Source of the DNA: Prevotella sp.
GTDB lineage: Bacteria > Bacteroidota > Bacteroidia > Bacteroidales > Bacteroidaceae
Direction: 5' to 3'
Assembly: GCA_021636625.1 (NCBI GenBank)
Contig: JAJWLX010000005.1
Coordinates: forward strand, 1 to 64,000
DNA length: 64,000 nt
Below the pieces are notes generated by a model, which did not search any database, was not told the origin of the DNA, and worked only from the letters and a program-made list of their open reading frames with translations. Shown here in pieces: positions 43,756 through 51,863 of this stretch. A program made the translations under genes and the position numbers. Every line of letters starts with the position of its first letter. Positions within the stretch are counted from its first letter, which is position 1.

Positions 43756-44883
43756 ATGATTACAGCTGACCAGTTGAAAGATGTGATGGACAGAGCCGAT
43801 GCTCTCCATCATTATCTCAATATCGACCAGAAGAAAGTAGAATTCGAGGAGGAGCAGCTCCGCACCCAGGCTCCTGACTTTTGGGAAGACCCAAAGTATG
43901 CGCAGGAGCAGATGAAGAAGGTGAAGAGCATCCAGAAATGGCTCGATGGCTATAAGACCGTGCGCCTTTATGCCGATGAATTGAAGCTCGCCTTCGATTT
44001 CTATAAGGACGAAATGGTGACCGAGGAAGAGGTGGATGCCGATTACGGCAAGGCTATCAAGGCCATCGAAGACCTGGAGTTGAAGAACATGCTTCGCCAG
44101 AAGGAAGATCCGATGGACTGCGTGCTCAAGATCAATTCCGGTGCCGGTGGTACGGAAAGTCAGGATTGGGCGCAGATGCTGATGCGTATGTATATGCGCT
44201 GGGCTGAGGCTCATGGCTACAAGGTAACCATCACCGATATGCAGGAAGGCGATGAGGCTGGTATCAAGAGCGTGACGATGACCATTGAGGGTGGCGAGTT
44301 TGCCTATGGTTATCTGAAGAGCGAGAATGGTGTGCATCGTCTGGTGCGTGTATCTCCTTTCAATGCTCAGGGCAAGCGAATGACCAGTTTTGCCAGTGTC
44401 TTTGTTACTCCGCTGGTGGATGATACCATCGAGGTGTATGTAGATCCTGCCAAGCTCTCCTGGGATACTTTCCGTTCGAGTGGTGCCGGTGGTCAGAATG
44501 TAAATAAGGTGGAGTCGGGTGTCCGTCTGCGTTATTGGTACACAGATCCTGATACGGGCGAGGAGGAAGAAATCCTCATCGAGAACACCGAGACCCGCGA
44601 CCAACCGAAGAACCGTGCCAAGGCATTGTTGCTCTTGAAGAGTCAACTCTACGACCGCGCCATGAAGAAGCGCCTCGAAGCCAAGGCGAAGATTGAGGCT
44701 GGCAAGAAGAAGATAGAATGGGGAAGCCAGATTAGAAGCTATGTCTTCGACGACCGTCGTGTGAAAGACCATCGTACCAACTATCAGACCTCTGATGTAG
44801 ATGGCGTGATGGACGGCAAGATAGATGATTTCATCAAGGCATACCTGATGGAGTTCCCTACGAATGATGACGAACAACAATAA
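43756..44883 (+). CDS. prfB: Peptide chain release factor 2
   Basis: 375 residues. RF2 releases the peptide at UGA and UAA codons. The stop-codon reading motif SPF (VRVSPFNAQGK) and the catalytic GGQ (SSGAGGQNVNKVES) are present. The coding frame is continuous: the internal UGA frameshift that regulates prfB in E. coli and many bacteria is absent (the site reads through HHYLNIDQKK). A Bacteroidetes-type insert follows the GGQ domain (YTDPDTGEEEEI). Confidence 0.95.
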   Translation: MITADQLKDVMDRADALHHYLNIDQKKVEFEEEQLRTQAPDFWEDPKYAQEQMKKVKSIQKWLDGYKTVRLYADELKLAFDFYKDEMVTEEEVDADYGKAIKAIEDLELKNMLRQKEDPMDCVLKINSGAGGTESQDWAQMLMRMYMRWAEAHGYKVTITDMQEGDEAGIKSVTMTIEGGEFAYGYLKSENGVHRLVRVSPFNAQGKRMTSFASVFVTPLVDDTIEVYVDPAKLSWDTFRSSGAGGQNVNKVESGVRLRYWYTDPDTGEEEEILIENTETRDQPKNRAKALLLLKSQLYDRAMKKRLEAKAKIEAGKKKIEWGSQIRSYVFDDRRVKDHRTNYQTSDVDGVMDGKIDDFIKAYLMEFPTNDDEQQ

Positions 44884-44904
44884 TAATCTAAAAAATATAC
44901 GACT

Positions 44905-45054
44905 ATGAGTGGAAATAAAGACTTAAGAAGAGCCAAACATGAGGCTTATCAGAAGAAACAGGCTGCAAAAGGCGAGAAAGTAATCAAGTGGATATTCGGT
45001 GGCTTGATAGTCCTCGGTATTCTTTTTGCCATCTATGCAGCATCATTAGCATAA
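44905..45054 (+). CDS. 49-residue single-pass membrane protein
   Basis: A short frame beginning MSGNKDLRRAKHEAY, with a basic N-terminal part, one hydrophobic segment (WIFGGLIVLGILFAIYAA) and a stop at 45052-45054. It sits 21 bases after prfB and 4 bases before the CYTH gene, so it is probably translated within that operon. Family not recognised. Topology suggests a cytoplasmic basic head and one membrane helix. Confidence 0.65.
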   Translation: MSGNKDLRRAKHEAYQKKQAAKGEKVIKWIFGGLIVLGILFAIYAASLA

Positions 45055-45058
45055 GACT

Positions 45059-45559
45059 ATGAGTGGATTAGAGATAGAAAGAAAATTCCTCGTTAAGAAG
45101 GGCGACGCTTACAAAAGCGCCGCCTTTTCTTCTAGTCATATCCAGCAGGGATATATTCCTGCCGAGGGGGCTACGGTGCGGGTTCGCACACGGGATGAGA
45201 AGGCTTACCTTACCATTAAGGGCAAGTCGGTAAATGGCGGCATGACCCGCTATGAGTTTGAAAAGGAGATAACGATGGACGAGGCGCAGCATCTTCTGCA
45301 ACTTTGTCAGGGTGGCGTCATCGATAAGCGCCGCTATCTGGTGAAAAGTGGCAGTCATACCTTCGAGGTAGATGAGTTCTATGGCGATAATGAAGGTCTG
45401 GTCATGGCAGAGGTGGAGTTGGCTAGCGAGACCGAAGCCTATGAGAAACCTGATTTCATCGGTATGGAGGTAACAGGCGACAAGCGATTCTACAATTCGC
45501 ATCTCTTGGGCAATCCTTTCTCGAAGTGGCGTGATACCTTGCCGGCTGAATATCGCTAG
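45059..45559 (+). CDS. CYTH domain protein (triphosphate tunnel enzyme)
   Basis: 166 residues beginning GLEIERKFLV, the ExExK signature of the CYTH superfamily. Further features: QGYIPAEGATVRVRTRD, AYLTIKGKS, RYEFEKEI, and FEVDEFYGDNEGLVMAEVEL. These enzymes bind triphosphates in a beta tunnel. Bacterial members are often inorganic triphosphatases; a cyclase role is less likely for this subfamily. Substrate unknown. Confidence 0.88.
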   Translation: MSGLEIERKFLVKKGDAYKSAAFSSSHIQQGYIPAEGATVRVRTRDEKAYLTIKGKSVNGGMTRYEFEKEITMDEAQHLLQLCQGGVIDKRRYLVKSGSHTFEVDEFYGDNEGLVMAEVELASETEAYEKPDFIGMEVTGDKRFYNSHLLGNPFSKWRDTLPAEYR

Positions 45560-45670
45560 AAAATGTATAGAAAAGGTCATTTCTGCGTCCTAAAACAGAC
45601 TAAATAGCATAAATATTACTAAATTTGTGTTTTTGCTTTCAAATAATTCATATATTTCAGAATTATTTTA

Positions 45671-45678
45671 TAATTTTG
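45671..45678 (+). promoter_or_regulatory. -7 element for the first sodium symporter
   Basis: TAATTTTG fits TAnnTTTG, 47 bases before the ATG at 45726. Confidence 0.6.
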
Positions 45679-45725
45679 CACGAAGAAAAATTAAAAAGTA
45701 AGAAATTAGTAATAGAAAGATAGAA

Positions 45726-47090
45726 ATGACAGATTCAAATAGAGGAAGTTTTGGTAGCAAGATTGGATTGATTCTTGCTACAGCAGGTGGCGCCGTAGGT
45801 TTGGGTAACGTATGGCGCTTCCCTTATATGGCTGGTCAGGAAGGTGGCGCAGCCTTTATCTTGGTGTACATCGGATGCGTGCTTTTGCTCGGCATCCCTT
45901 GTATGATTTCGGAGTTTATCATCGGTCGCCATGGTGCTTCCAATACAGCTCGCGCCTACGCCAAGCTTGCCAATGGCACAGCCTGGAAGTGGGTGGGATT
46001 TCTGGGAGTGCTCACGGGTTTCCTGATTACGGGTTACTATGCCGTGGTTTCGGGTTGGTGCCTTCAGTATGTGTATGCCAGCATCATAGGCGAACTGCAT
46101 GGTGATGCCAATTATGTGACTCAGTATTTCCAGCAGTTTGCTGCCGATCCGTTCCGTCCTGTATTGTGGACGGTGGTTATTTTCCTGATTTGTCATTTCG
46201 TGATTATCCATGGTGTTCGTGGCGGTATCGAAAAGGCATCCAAGGTGATGATGCCGCTGCTTTTCATCCTGCTGCTCATCATCGTTGTGGCTTCCTGTCT
46301 GTTGCCTGATGCGGGCAAGGGTGTGGAGTTCCTGCTCAAGCCGGATTTTGGAAAGGTAGATCGCAATGTGTTCCTTAATGCCTTGGGACAGTCGTTCTAT
46401 TCCATGAGTATCGGTATGGGTTGCATCTGTACCTATGCATCTTATTTCAGTCGCCAGACCAATCTCTTTAAGTCGGCATTGCAGATTTCAGTCATCGACT
46501 TGATGGTTGCAGTATTGGCGGGTCTGATGATTTTCCCTGCAGCCTTTTCTGTTGGTATTTCGCCGGATAGTGGTCCGTCACTCATCTTCATCACTTTGCC
46601 GAATGTCTTCAACAAGGCGTTTGCGGCACTTCCTGTATTGGGATGGATTATCTCCCTGCTGTTCTATGTACTTCTGTCTGTGGCAGCATTGACCTCTCTG
46701 ATGTCGCTGCACGAGGTGAATACTTCGTTCTTCTACGAGGAGTTGAAGATCGATCGTAAGAAGGGTGCTTGGATTGTAACCATCTCCTGTGCCATCATTG
46801 GTGCATTCTGTTCGTTCTCATTGGGAGCTACCGATAAGCTTTCCTGGTTGGGCAAGACGCTTTTCGATTGGTTTGATTTCATCACCGGACAGATTTTCCT
46901 TCCAATGGGAGGCTTGCTTACCTGTCTGTTCCTGGGATGGTATGTACCAAAGAAGATTTTAAAGGATGAGTTTACCAACTGGGGAACCTTGAAGGGTCGC
47001 CTCTTTGGAATCTATTTCTTCCTGATCAAGTTCGTGTGTCCTATTCTCATCTTGCTGGTGTTCTTAAACCAGTTTGGAGTTTTGGGCTAA
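45726..47090 (+). CDS. Sodium:neurotransmitter symporter family transporter
   Basis: 454 residues with about 11-12 membrane helices of the LeuT/SNF fold. The helix 1 sequence (GLILATAGGAVGLGNVWRFP) contains the unwound sodium and substrate site. Later helices include YYAVVSGWCLQYVYAS and SFYSMSIGMGCICTYASYFS. Prokaryotic members usually import amino acids with sodium. Substrate unknown. It is followed by a close paralogue. Confidence 0.92.
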   Translation: MTDSNRGSFGSKIGLILATAGGAVGLGNVWRFPYMAGQEGGAAFILVYIGCVLLLGIPCMISEFIIGRHGASNTARAYAKLANGTAWKWVGFLGVLTGFLITGYYAVVSGWCLQYVYASIIGELHGDANYVTQYFQQFAADPFRPVLWTVVIFLICHFVIIHGVRGGIEKASKVMMPLLFILLLIIVVASCLLPDAGKGVEFLLKPDFGKVDRNVFLNALGQSFYSMSIGMGCICTYASYFSRQTNLFKSALQISVIDLMVAVLAGLMIFPAAFSVGISPDSGPSLIFITLPNVFNKAFAALPVLGWIISLLFYVLLSVAALTSLMSLHEVNTSFFYEELKIDRKKGAWIVTISCAIIGAFCSFSLGATDKLSWLGKTLFDWFDFITGQIFLPMGGLLTCLFLGWYVPKKILKDEFTNWGTLKGRLFGIYFFLIKFVCPILILLVFLNQFGVLG

Positions 47091-47105
47091 TCGGAGTTGG
47101 GACAT

Positions 47106-47178
47106 AAGGTATATATAATATAGGGTATATATAGTACAAGGTATATATAGTATAAGGTATATATAATATAAGGTGTAG
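47106..47178. repeat. Tandem 16-base repeat, four full copies
   Basis: Units start at 47106, 47122, 47138 and 47154, with a partial fifth at 47170. The consensus is AAGGTATATATARTAT. Copies differ at one to three positions. It occupies the gap between the two symporter genes and is unusually AT-rich. Confidence 0.8.
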
Positions 47179-47221
47179 TTCTTCGATAAGCATAGATTCC
47201 TACACATTTAACATTCATATA

Positions 47222-48577
47222 ATGGAAACAAGAGGAAATTTTGGAAGCAAATTAGGCATTATTCTCGCCACGGCGGGATCTGCCGTTGGATTGGGAAACA
47301 TTTGGCGTTTCCCATATATGACTGGTCAGAATGGTGGCGCAGCCTTCATCCTGATTTATTTAGTCTGCATCATTCTGCTGGGTTTGCCGGGTATGCTGAG
47401 CGAATTTATCATCGGTCGTCATTCTGCATCCAATGCAGCCCGTGCTTATACCAATCTGGGTAAGCACAAGGCGTGGGGTGCCTTGGGATTGATGGGCATC
47501 ATCACTTCCATGATCATCTTCGGATTTTATTCCGTAGTGGCAGGCTGGTGCTTGCAGTATCTTTATGCCAGCATCATTGGTGGCGTGCATGGCGATCCTG
47601 AGTATGTGAAGAGTTATTTCCAGACCTTCGCATCCGATCCGATTCGTCCTGTATTATGGGCTTTAGGCTTTATCCTGCTCACCCACATGGTGGTGGTTCG
47701 CGGTGTTCGCAACGGTATTGAAAAGGCATCCAAGATCTTGATGCCGCTGCTTTTCATCCTGTTGGTGGTCATCGTGATTGCTTCCTGCTCATTGCCGGGG
47801 GCGATGAAGGGAGTGGAGTTCCTGCTGAAACCGGATTTCAGCAAGGTAGATGAGAATGTGCTGCTCGAGGCTCTGGGACAGGCTTTCTTCTCGCTGAGTA
47901 TGGGTACGGCATGTCTTTGTACCTACGCTTCTTACTTCAACCGACAGACGAATCTCTTGAAATCAGCCACTCAGATTGTAACCATCGATACGCTCATCGC
48001 CGTATTGGCTGGATTGATGATCTTCCCTGCAGCTTTTTCCGTGGGAGTTCAGCCGGATAGTGGTCCGTCGCTTATCTTCATCACCCTGCCTAATGTTTTC
48101 CAGCAGGCTTTTGGCAATATGCCGGTGGTTAGTTACATCATCTCTGTATTGTTCTATGGCTTGTTGGTATTGGCTGCTCTTACCTCTACCATCTCGATGC
48201 ACGAGATTGGTACCGCCTTTATTTATGAAGAGGGCAAGGTAAGTCGTGCGAAGGGAGCCTGGGTTGAGACGATAGTCTGTGGTATTATCGCAGTATTCTG
48301 TTCCCTTTCTCAGGGAGCGGTAGAGGGCTTGGGCTTCTTCGGTAAGGATTTCCTCTCCAACTGTGATAATTTGACGGCGCAGCTTCTGATGCCGTTGTCT
48401 TCGTTCATCACCTGTCTGTTCCTGGGCTGGTATGTACCAAAGAAGATTGTGCGTGATGAATTCACCAACTGGAATACGGTAAGTGGAAAGCTTTTCCCAG
48501 TCTTCCTCTTTACCATCCGATTCATCTGTCCAATCTGCATCTTCTTGATCTTCCTGCATCAGTTTGGAATCATCTAG
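47222..48577 (+). CDS. Sodium:neurotransmitter symporter family transporter, paralogue
   Basis: 451 residues, clearly homologous along its whole length to the preceding transporter (GIILATAGSAVGLGNIWRFP at helix 1; FFSLSMGTACLCTYASYFN later). Tandem duplication is likely. Substrate-site residues differ in places, so substrate range may have diverged. It ends at a strong terminator. Confidence 0.92.
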   Translation: METRGNFGSKLGIILATAGSAVGLGNIWRFPYMTGQNGGAAFILIYLVCIILLGLPGMLSEFIIGRHSASNAARAYTNLGKHKAWGALGLMGIITSMIIFGFYSVVAGWCLQYLYASIIGGVHGDPEYVKSYFQTFASDPIRPVLWALGFILLTHMVVVRGVRNGIEKASKILMPLLFILLVVIVIASCSLPGAMKGVEFLLKPDFSKVDENVLLEALGQAFFSLSMGTACLCTYASYFNRQTNLLKSATQIVTIDTLIAVLAGLMIFPAAFSVGVQPDSGPSLIFITLPNVFQQAFGNMPVVSYIISVLFYGLLVLAALTSTISMHEIGTAFIYEEGKVSRAKGAWVETIVCGIIAVFCSLSQGAVEGLGFFGKDFLSNCDNLTAQLLMPLSSFITCLFLGWYVPKKIVRDEFTNWNTVSGKLFPVFLFTIRFICPICIFLIFLHQFGII

Positions 48578-48595
48578 TTCCTCACATATAGTCTT

Positions 48596-48651
48596 GTAAG
48601 GGCAAAAGCACCGTACGCCAATAGGGTACGATGCTTTTGCCCTTACTTTTT
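48596..48651. terminator. Strong bidirectional terminator
   Basis: A 15-base perfect stem (48596-48610 and 48632-48646) continues inward with CGTAC/GTACG after one mismatch, and is followed by a T-run on the plus strand. It separates the symporter from the convergent ComEA-like gene. Confidence 0.85.
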
Positions 48652-48673
48652 ATATGCGGGTCTTGCCTGATAG

Positions 48674-49633
48674 CTAGAAACAGATGTAGGGTTTCAACCT
48701 TTCTATTTCGTCTGGTGGAAAATCCTTCAGCAGTTTGAGGTCTTCTATACTATGCAGCGGACCTTTCAACCTGCGGTAATCACAAATTTCCTTGGCTTGA
48801 TAGAAGTTGAGATAAGGATGCTTCTTGAGCTGGTTAAGCGTTAGCTTGTTGAGATTCATCTTGCGGATTTGCTGATAGTCAATCTTGATATAAGCAATGG
48901 CAGATTCAGGTAATCCATCGATTTCTTCCAACTGTTGGGCAGATGCAAATCCTCCCAGCCGTTCTCTGTATCTTACGATGCGGCTGGCGTAATAACTGCC
49001 TATGCCGGGAATCTTCATCAGCAGTGTCGTATCGGCGCCATTGATTTCGATATGCTCGTTGGCTCTCAGCTTATGTGGATAACTATAAACCTTGGTATCA
49101 TCGTTTCTTCTATTATTATAATAAGGTGTATAGCGCCTTCCGCTTCTTCCATATCCTTCTTTTCCGTAGAAATCAGCCGCAGGCTTGTAATCGTCGGCTA
49201 TCTGGATAAACGGCAACAGCACCTCGTATGTTCTCTTGGTGATGCCATAGACCCGGGCGAAATCGGATGGGCGGGAGAAGATGCCGCCTTTCTCCCGGAA
49301 ACGGATGATGCTTCTGGCTTGCCAGCTTTCCAGGCCCAAACGTTCGAAATCTTCAGCGCTAGCCGTATTGGGATCAAAAGGGAAGAGCTCGTGTACCATC
49401 CCTTCTTCTTTGCTGTATAAAGGATGAGATTTGGAGGCGTAGTGGATTTTGGCAGATGATGCATCTTTCTCTTGATTGCTGTTTGTGGAGTCTAGTTGGG
49501 AAGTTACAGGAGCATCCTCCTGCTTTTCCAGAATCAGGAACGTGAGAGAAACACACGCAATCATAATGGCAAGCAGGGTGAGGAGAGCTTGTCGGTCTTT
49601 CTTTTGAAGGTAAAAAATGTCTTCGAACTTCAT
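48674..49633 (-). CDS. ComEA-like helix-hairpin-helix protein
   Basis: 319 residues. One N-terminal membrane segment (LLTLLAIMIACVSLTFLIL) is followed by several helix-hairpin-helix units: NTASAEDFERLGLESWQARS, LLMKIPGIGSYYASRIVRYR with a GIGxY turn, and NKLTLNQLKKHPYLNFYQAK. It resembles ComEA-family proteins, which bind incoming DNA in natural transformation. In Bacteroidetes this role has not been generally shown. It is the last chromosomal gene before the prophage. Its upstream promoter region may have been changed by the insertion. Confidence 0.78.
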   Translation of the reverse strand: MKFEDIFYLQKKDRQALLTLLAIMIACVSLTFLILEKQEDAPVTSQLDSTNSNQEKDASSAKIHYASKSHPLYSKEEGMVHELFPFDPNTASAEDFERLGLESWQARSIIRFREKGGIFSRPSDFARVYGITKRTYEVLLPFIQIADDYKPAADFYGKEGYGRSGRRYTPYYNNRRNDDTKVYSYPHKLRANEHIEINGADTTLLMKIPGIGSYYASRIVRYRERLGGFASAQQLEEIDGLPESAIAYIKIDYQQIRKMNLNKLTLNQLKKHPYLNFYQAKEICDYRRLKGPLHSIEDLKLLKDFPPDEIERLKPYICF

Positions 49634-49761
49634 AAGCTCCGATTTTATAGGTGAGTCGGGATTACTGGACTTTATGGGGGTAGTTTCGCTACTGTAAAGT
49701 ACTGATAATCAATAGACCATTTTCTTGTTTTTAGTAATGTTTCACCGAGTTTTCACTTCGG

Positions 49762-49807
49762 TATAGACCTGCAAAATTCTGTAAAACAAGCCTTTTGCAG
49801 GTCTATA
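49762..49807 (-). terminator. Hairpin after the repressor gene
   Basis: A 15-base perfect inverted repeat (49762-49776 and 49793-49807) begins 3 bases beyond the repressor stop. The arms contain TATAGACCTGC. No strong T-run follows on the minus strand. It is near the prophage boundary, so an attachment-site role is also conceivable. Confidence 0.55.
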
Positions 49808-49810
49808 TTA

Positions 49811-50227
49811 TTATTTTTCCGCTTGATTCTCAACGGTGCGACCAATATTTTTGGCCTGCAGCTTCTCAACTTGCTCACGTAACCAGGCAATCTGGTCCGC
49901 CTGCTGTTCTATCAGAGCCTTCTGAGATTCGATGACACTCATCATCAATTCTGGGCTAGAATTGATATTCACTGTGGAGTTCGAAATGTGGTGGACATTA
50001 GTTCCAGAGCGTTTCGATTCAAACTCTTCTTCAGTCAAGAAGAAGTCCTGTATAGGAACTTGGAAGAATTCTGATAACTTCTCAATATGTCTACTATCAA
50101 TGTGCACTCTATCGCGAAAATAAGTCATCGTGATTTTGGTCGTCTCTCCAAAAACGAATTCAACAAGTGAGCGAACTGATCTGCGTTGCTCCTTGCGCAA
50201 ACGATCTACTAAATTTCCATTGAACAT
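49811..50227 (-). CDS. Phage-type transcriptional repressor with coiled-coil tail
   Basis: 138 residues from the ATG at 50227 (MFNGNLVDRLRKEQRRSVRS). An N-terminal helix-turn-helix-like region (LVEFVFGETTKITMTYFRDR) is followed by HIEKLSEFFQVPIQDFFLTE, as in XRE/CI-like regulators. The tail (SPELMMSVIESQKALIEQQ) is a likely coiled coil for dimerisation. It is divergent from the Cro-like gene with an operator-like palindrome between them. Probable lysogeny repressor by position. Confidence 0.65.
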   Translation of the reverse strand: MFNGNLVDRLRKEQRRSVRSLVEFVFGETTKITMTYFRDRVHIDSRHIEKLSEFFQVPIQDFFLTEEEFESKRSGTNVHHISNSTVNINSSPELMMSVIESQKALIEQQADQIAWLREQVEKLQAKNIGRTVENQAEK

Positions 50228-50270
50228 AACTAAATATATATTTATAAACGTTAAATAACACCGCAAAACT

Positions 50271-50284
50271 GGGGATAAATCCCC
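50271..50284. promoter_or_regulatory. Operator-like palindrome in the divergent switch
   Basis: GGGGATAAATCCCC, a GGGGAT/ATCCCC palindrome, lies 44 bases upstream of the repressor ATG and 30 bases before the -7 element of the rightward promoter. Position fits a repressor or Cro binding site. Confidence 0.5.
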
Positions 50285-50313
50285 GAATGTTTGGGTGTTT
50301 TGGATTTTTGTCG

Positions 50314-50321
50314 TATATTTG
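50314..50321 (+). promoter_or_regulatory. -7 element of the early rightward promoter
   Basis: TATATTTG fits TAnnTTTG. A TTTG word 24 bases upstream (50290-50293) fits the -33 element. The Cro-like gene starts at 50351. Confidence 0.6.
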
Positions 50322-50350
50322 CCCACAAATTTAGTGACAAAATTCGAGAT

Positions 50351-50572
50351 ATGCAAGAAAATGACGTTAAAAAAAGCGCAATAACCATTAATGATTATTA
50401 CGCTAAACTCAGCAAAAATGAGAAATCTCAGATACTCACATATCTGATTACTCATTACGGATTCCGGTACAACACCATCCAGCAAAAGTTGACCGGCAAG
50501 AGTGAGTTCAATCCTAGAGATCTGCTGGTAGTAAAAACGGTTATAAAAGAAGAATTATGGAGAAGCAATTAG
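50351..50572 (+). CDS. Small Cro-like protein
   Basis: 73 residues from the ATG at 50351 (MQENDVKKSAITIND). Helical, with LSKNEKSQILTYLITHYGF and YNTIQQKLTGKSEFNPRDLL, which could form a helix-turn-helix (the second segment ends like RDL...VVKTVI). First gene of the early operon, overlapping the next gene by 16 bases. Probable Cro-like regulator by position and size. Confidence 0.6.
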   Translation: MQENDVKKSAITINDYYAKLSKNEKSQILTYLITHYGFRYNTIQQKLTGKSEFNPRDLLVVKTVIKEELWRSN

Positions 50573-51105
50573 AGTTTTTCGTATCTTCGCAAGGCGAAGT
50601 ATACTTCTATGGCCAAGATGGCGCTATGCATAAGTATGACATGAGTCAAGTCGAGCTGATTAGAGAGTTGGCTGACCTCATCGAACGTATGTATCCTATT
50701 GCATACAAGTTCCTCTATGAGGAGAATATCAAGAGCAAGCGCAACAATCTCTATCATCGATTCCTGATTACGAATCGATTCATCAGATGCAATCTAGGCT
50801 CTAATGATACACTGCAGTATGACATCGAGAACAGTATGTTCAATCTGGAGAAGGTTCAATGCCCTCTTCGAGGTCTCTGCCCAAAAGAGGGCATCATCTG
50901 TTGCCCAAAGGTAAAATCTCCATTCTTTCCTAAGGAGTTGGAGGTTGTCAAACTGTTTTCGAGAGGCTATGTAGCAAGAGAGATTGCTGATATTTTAGGC
51001 AAGTCTGCCAATACGGTTTCAGCCCAGCTGCGTAAGATGACTAAGCGACTGAAACTCAAATCTAACCGAGATCTGATTAAGGTAGTACATAGCATGCACC
51101 TATGA
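50557..51105 (+). CDS. LuxR-type helix-turn-helix regulator, prophage
   Basis: 182 residues. The C-terminal part is a LuxR/GerE-type helix-turn-helix (FPKELEVVKLFSRGYVAREI, then ADILGKSANTVSAQLRKMTK). The N-terminal part has no recognised sensor. A cysteine cluster (CPLRGLCPKEGIICCPK) sits just before the DNA-binding domain and could bind a metal. It overlaps the Cro-like gene and, by ATGA, the next tiny gene, so these three are translationally linked. Confidence 0.72.
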   Translation: MEKQLEFFVSSQGEVYFYGQDGAMHKYDMSQVELIRELADLIERMYPIAYKFLYEENIKSKRNNLYHRFLITNRFIRCNLGSNDTLQYDIENSMFNLEKVQCPLRGLCPKEGIICCPKVKSPFFPKELEVVKLFSRGYVAREIADILGKSANTVSAQLRKMTKRLKLKSNRDLIKVVHSMHL

Positions 51106-51221
51106 TATGTGATTCTTGCAGATACAAGCGCAATTGCATTAATGGGCGTTGGTGCTTAAAGTTTAAGAGATATGTGGAGTACAGTAAAGATATCAAAGCG
51201 TGTGAAGAGTATAAAGAATAA
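51102..51221 (+). CDS. 39-residue cysteine-rich early protein
   Basis: The frame starts with ATGA overlapping the stop of the LuxR-type gene. It encodes 39 residues with CDSCRYKRNC and GRWC near the start and a later Cys, so a small zinc-binding protein is possible. It ends with TAA at 51219-51221, one base before the next start. Family unknown. Confidence 0.5.
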   Translation: MICDSCRYKRNCINGRWCLKFKRYVEYSKDIKACEEYKE

Positions 51222-51222
51222 A

Positions 51223-51441
51223 ATGATATATGATCTCATCATTTGCAAAATGATAGAAATAGGTTTCTGCGTAAATTCATCGGACAGATTAGTTATTCAG
51301 AATGAATATGGCATTTTAGCATATTTACAATTGGCTGATGGCAGTGAATATTGGTGGTGCGATGATGGAATCTGTTTTATGCGTGTAGGCGAATCAAGAG
51401 ACAGAATGTTGAGATATGAACCTCTAGATATTAGGAAATAA
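51223..51441 (+). CDS. 72-residue prophage early protein
   Basis: From the ATG at 51223 (MIYDLIICKMIEIG). An earlier in-frame ATG at 51172 overlaps the preceding gene and seems less likely. It has LAYLQLADGSEYWWCDDGIC in the middle. Family unknown. Same strand and tight spacing as its neighbours in the early operon. Confidence 0.5.
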   Translation: MIYDLIICKMIEIGFCVNSSDRLVIQNEYGILAYLQLADGSEYWWCDDGICFMRVGESRDRMLRYEPLDIRK

Positions 51442-51445
51442 AAAA

Positions 51446-51637
51446 ATGGCAAACAAGAGAATTATAGTGGAGTGTCACAATTCTTGCTCACGCAAGAATG
51501 GCGTGCGATGCACTTTCTGGGGTATCTCACATCGTGAGCTATACCGGGAGAAGCATAAAGAGAATGAAGCTTACGAGCAGTTTATGGAGAAGGAGAAATG
51601 CTCCTTCTATCGAAACAAAAAGGGAGGTCGAAAATGA
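51446..51637 (+). CDS. 63-residue cysteine-containing early protein
   Basis: Begins MANKRIIVECHNSCSRKNG. Cysteines occur in CHNSC, RCTFW and KCSFY, an arrangement that could bind zinc. The rest is charged. It overlaps the following gene by ATGA. Family unknown. Confidence 0.55.
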   Translation: MANKRIIVECHNSCSRKNGVRCTFWGISHRELYREKHKENEAYEQFMEKEKCSFYRNKKGGRK

Positions 51638-51807
51638 GAATAAAATTCTATTCCGACCGCGAGATTATGGCAGCAATGCCAAAGCGGGGGGGCAAATATA
51701 AGGGCGTCCTCACAAATTTGATGATGGAGCGTAGTATGAGCTTTCGGAGGCATATAAGCTATTACATCAACGCAGACATCGATAAGATAATGCGCAGGTT
51801 ATCCTAG
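51634..51807 (+). CDS. 57-residue basic early protein
   Basis: Begins MRIKFYSDREIMAAMPKRGG, overlapping the stop of the previous gene. Basic and rich in Met and Arg. It contains a seven-G run (51686-51692) in the codons for RGG. Family unknown. Last of the small early genes before the primase promoter. Confidence 0.5.
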   Translation: MRIKFYSDREIMAAMPKRGGKYKGVLTNLMMERSMSFRRHISYYINADIDKIMRRLS

Positions 51808-51833
51808 TACTTTCCATATTCACAAGTCTAGTG

Positions 51834-51841
51834 TAATTTTG
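51834..51841 (+). promoter_or_regulatory. -7 element for the primase gene
   Basis: TAATTTTG fits TAnnTTTG, 23 bases before the ATG at 51864. Confidence 0.55.
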
Positions 51842-51863
51842 CAGACGCAAAAAATATACAGAT

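Noticed and set aside
43753..44880. Minus-strand frame of 375 codons
   Set aside because: It mirrors prfB on the opposite strand and has no recognisable features.
49762..49807. Attachment site of the prophage
   Set aside because: An inverted repeat is seen, but an attachment site needs a matching direct repeat at the right end, which is outside the window.
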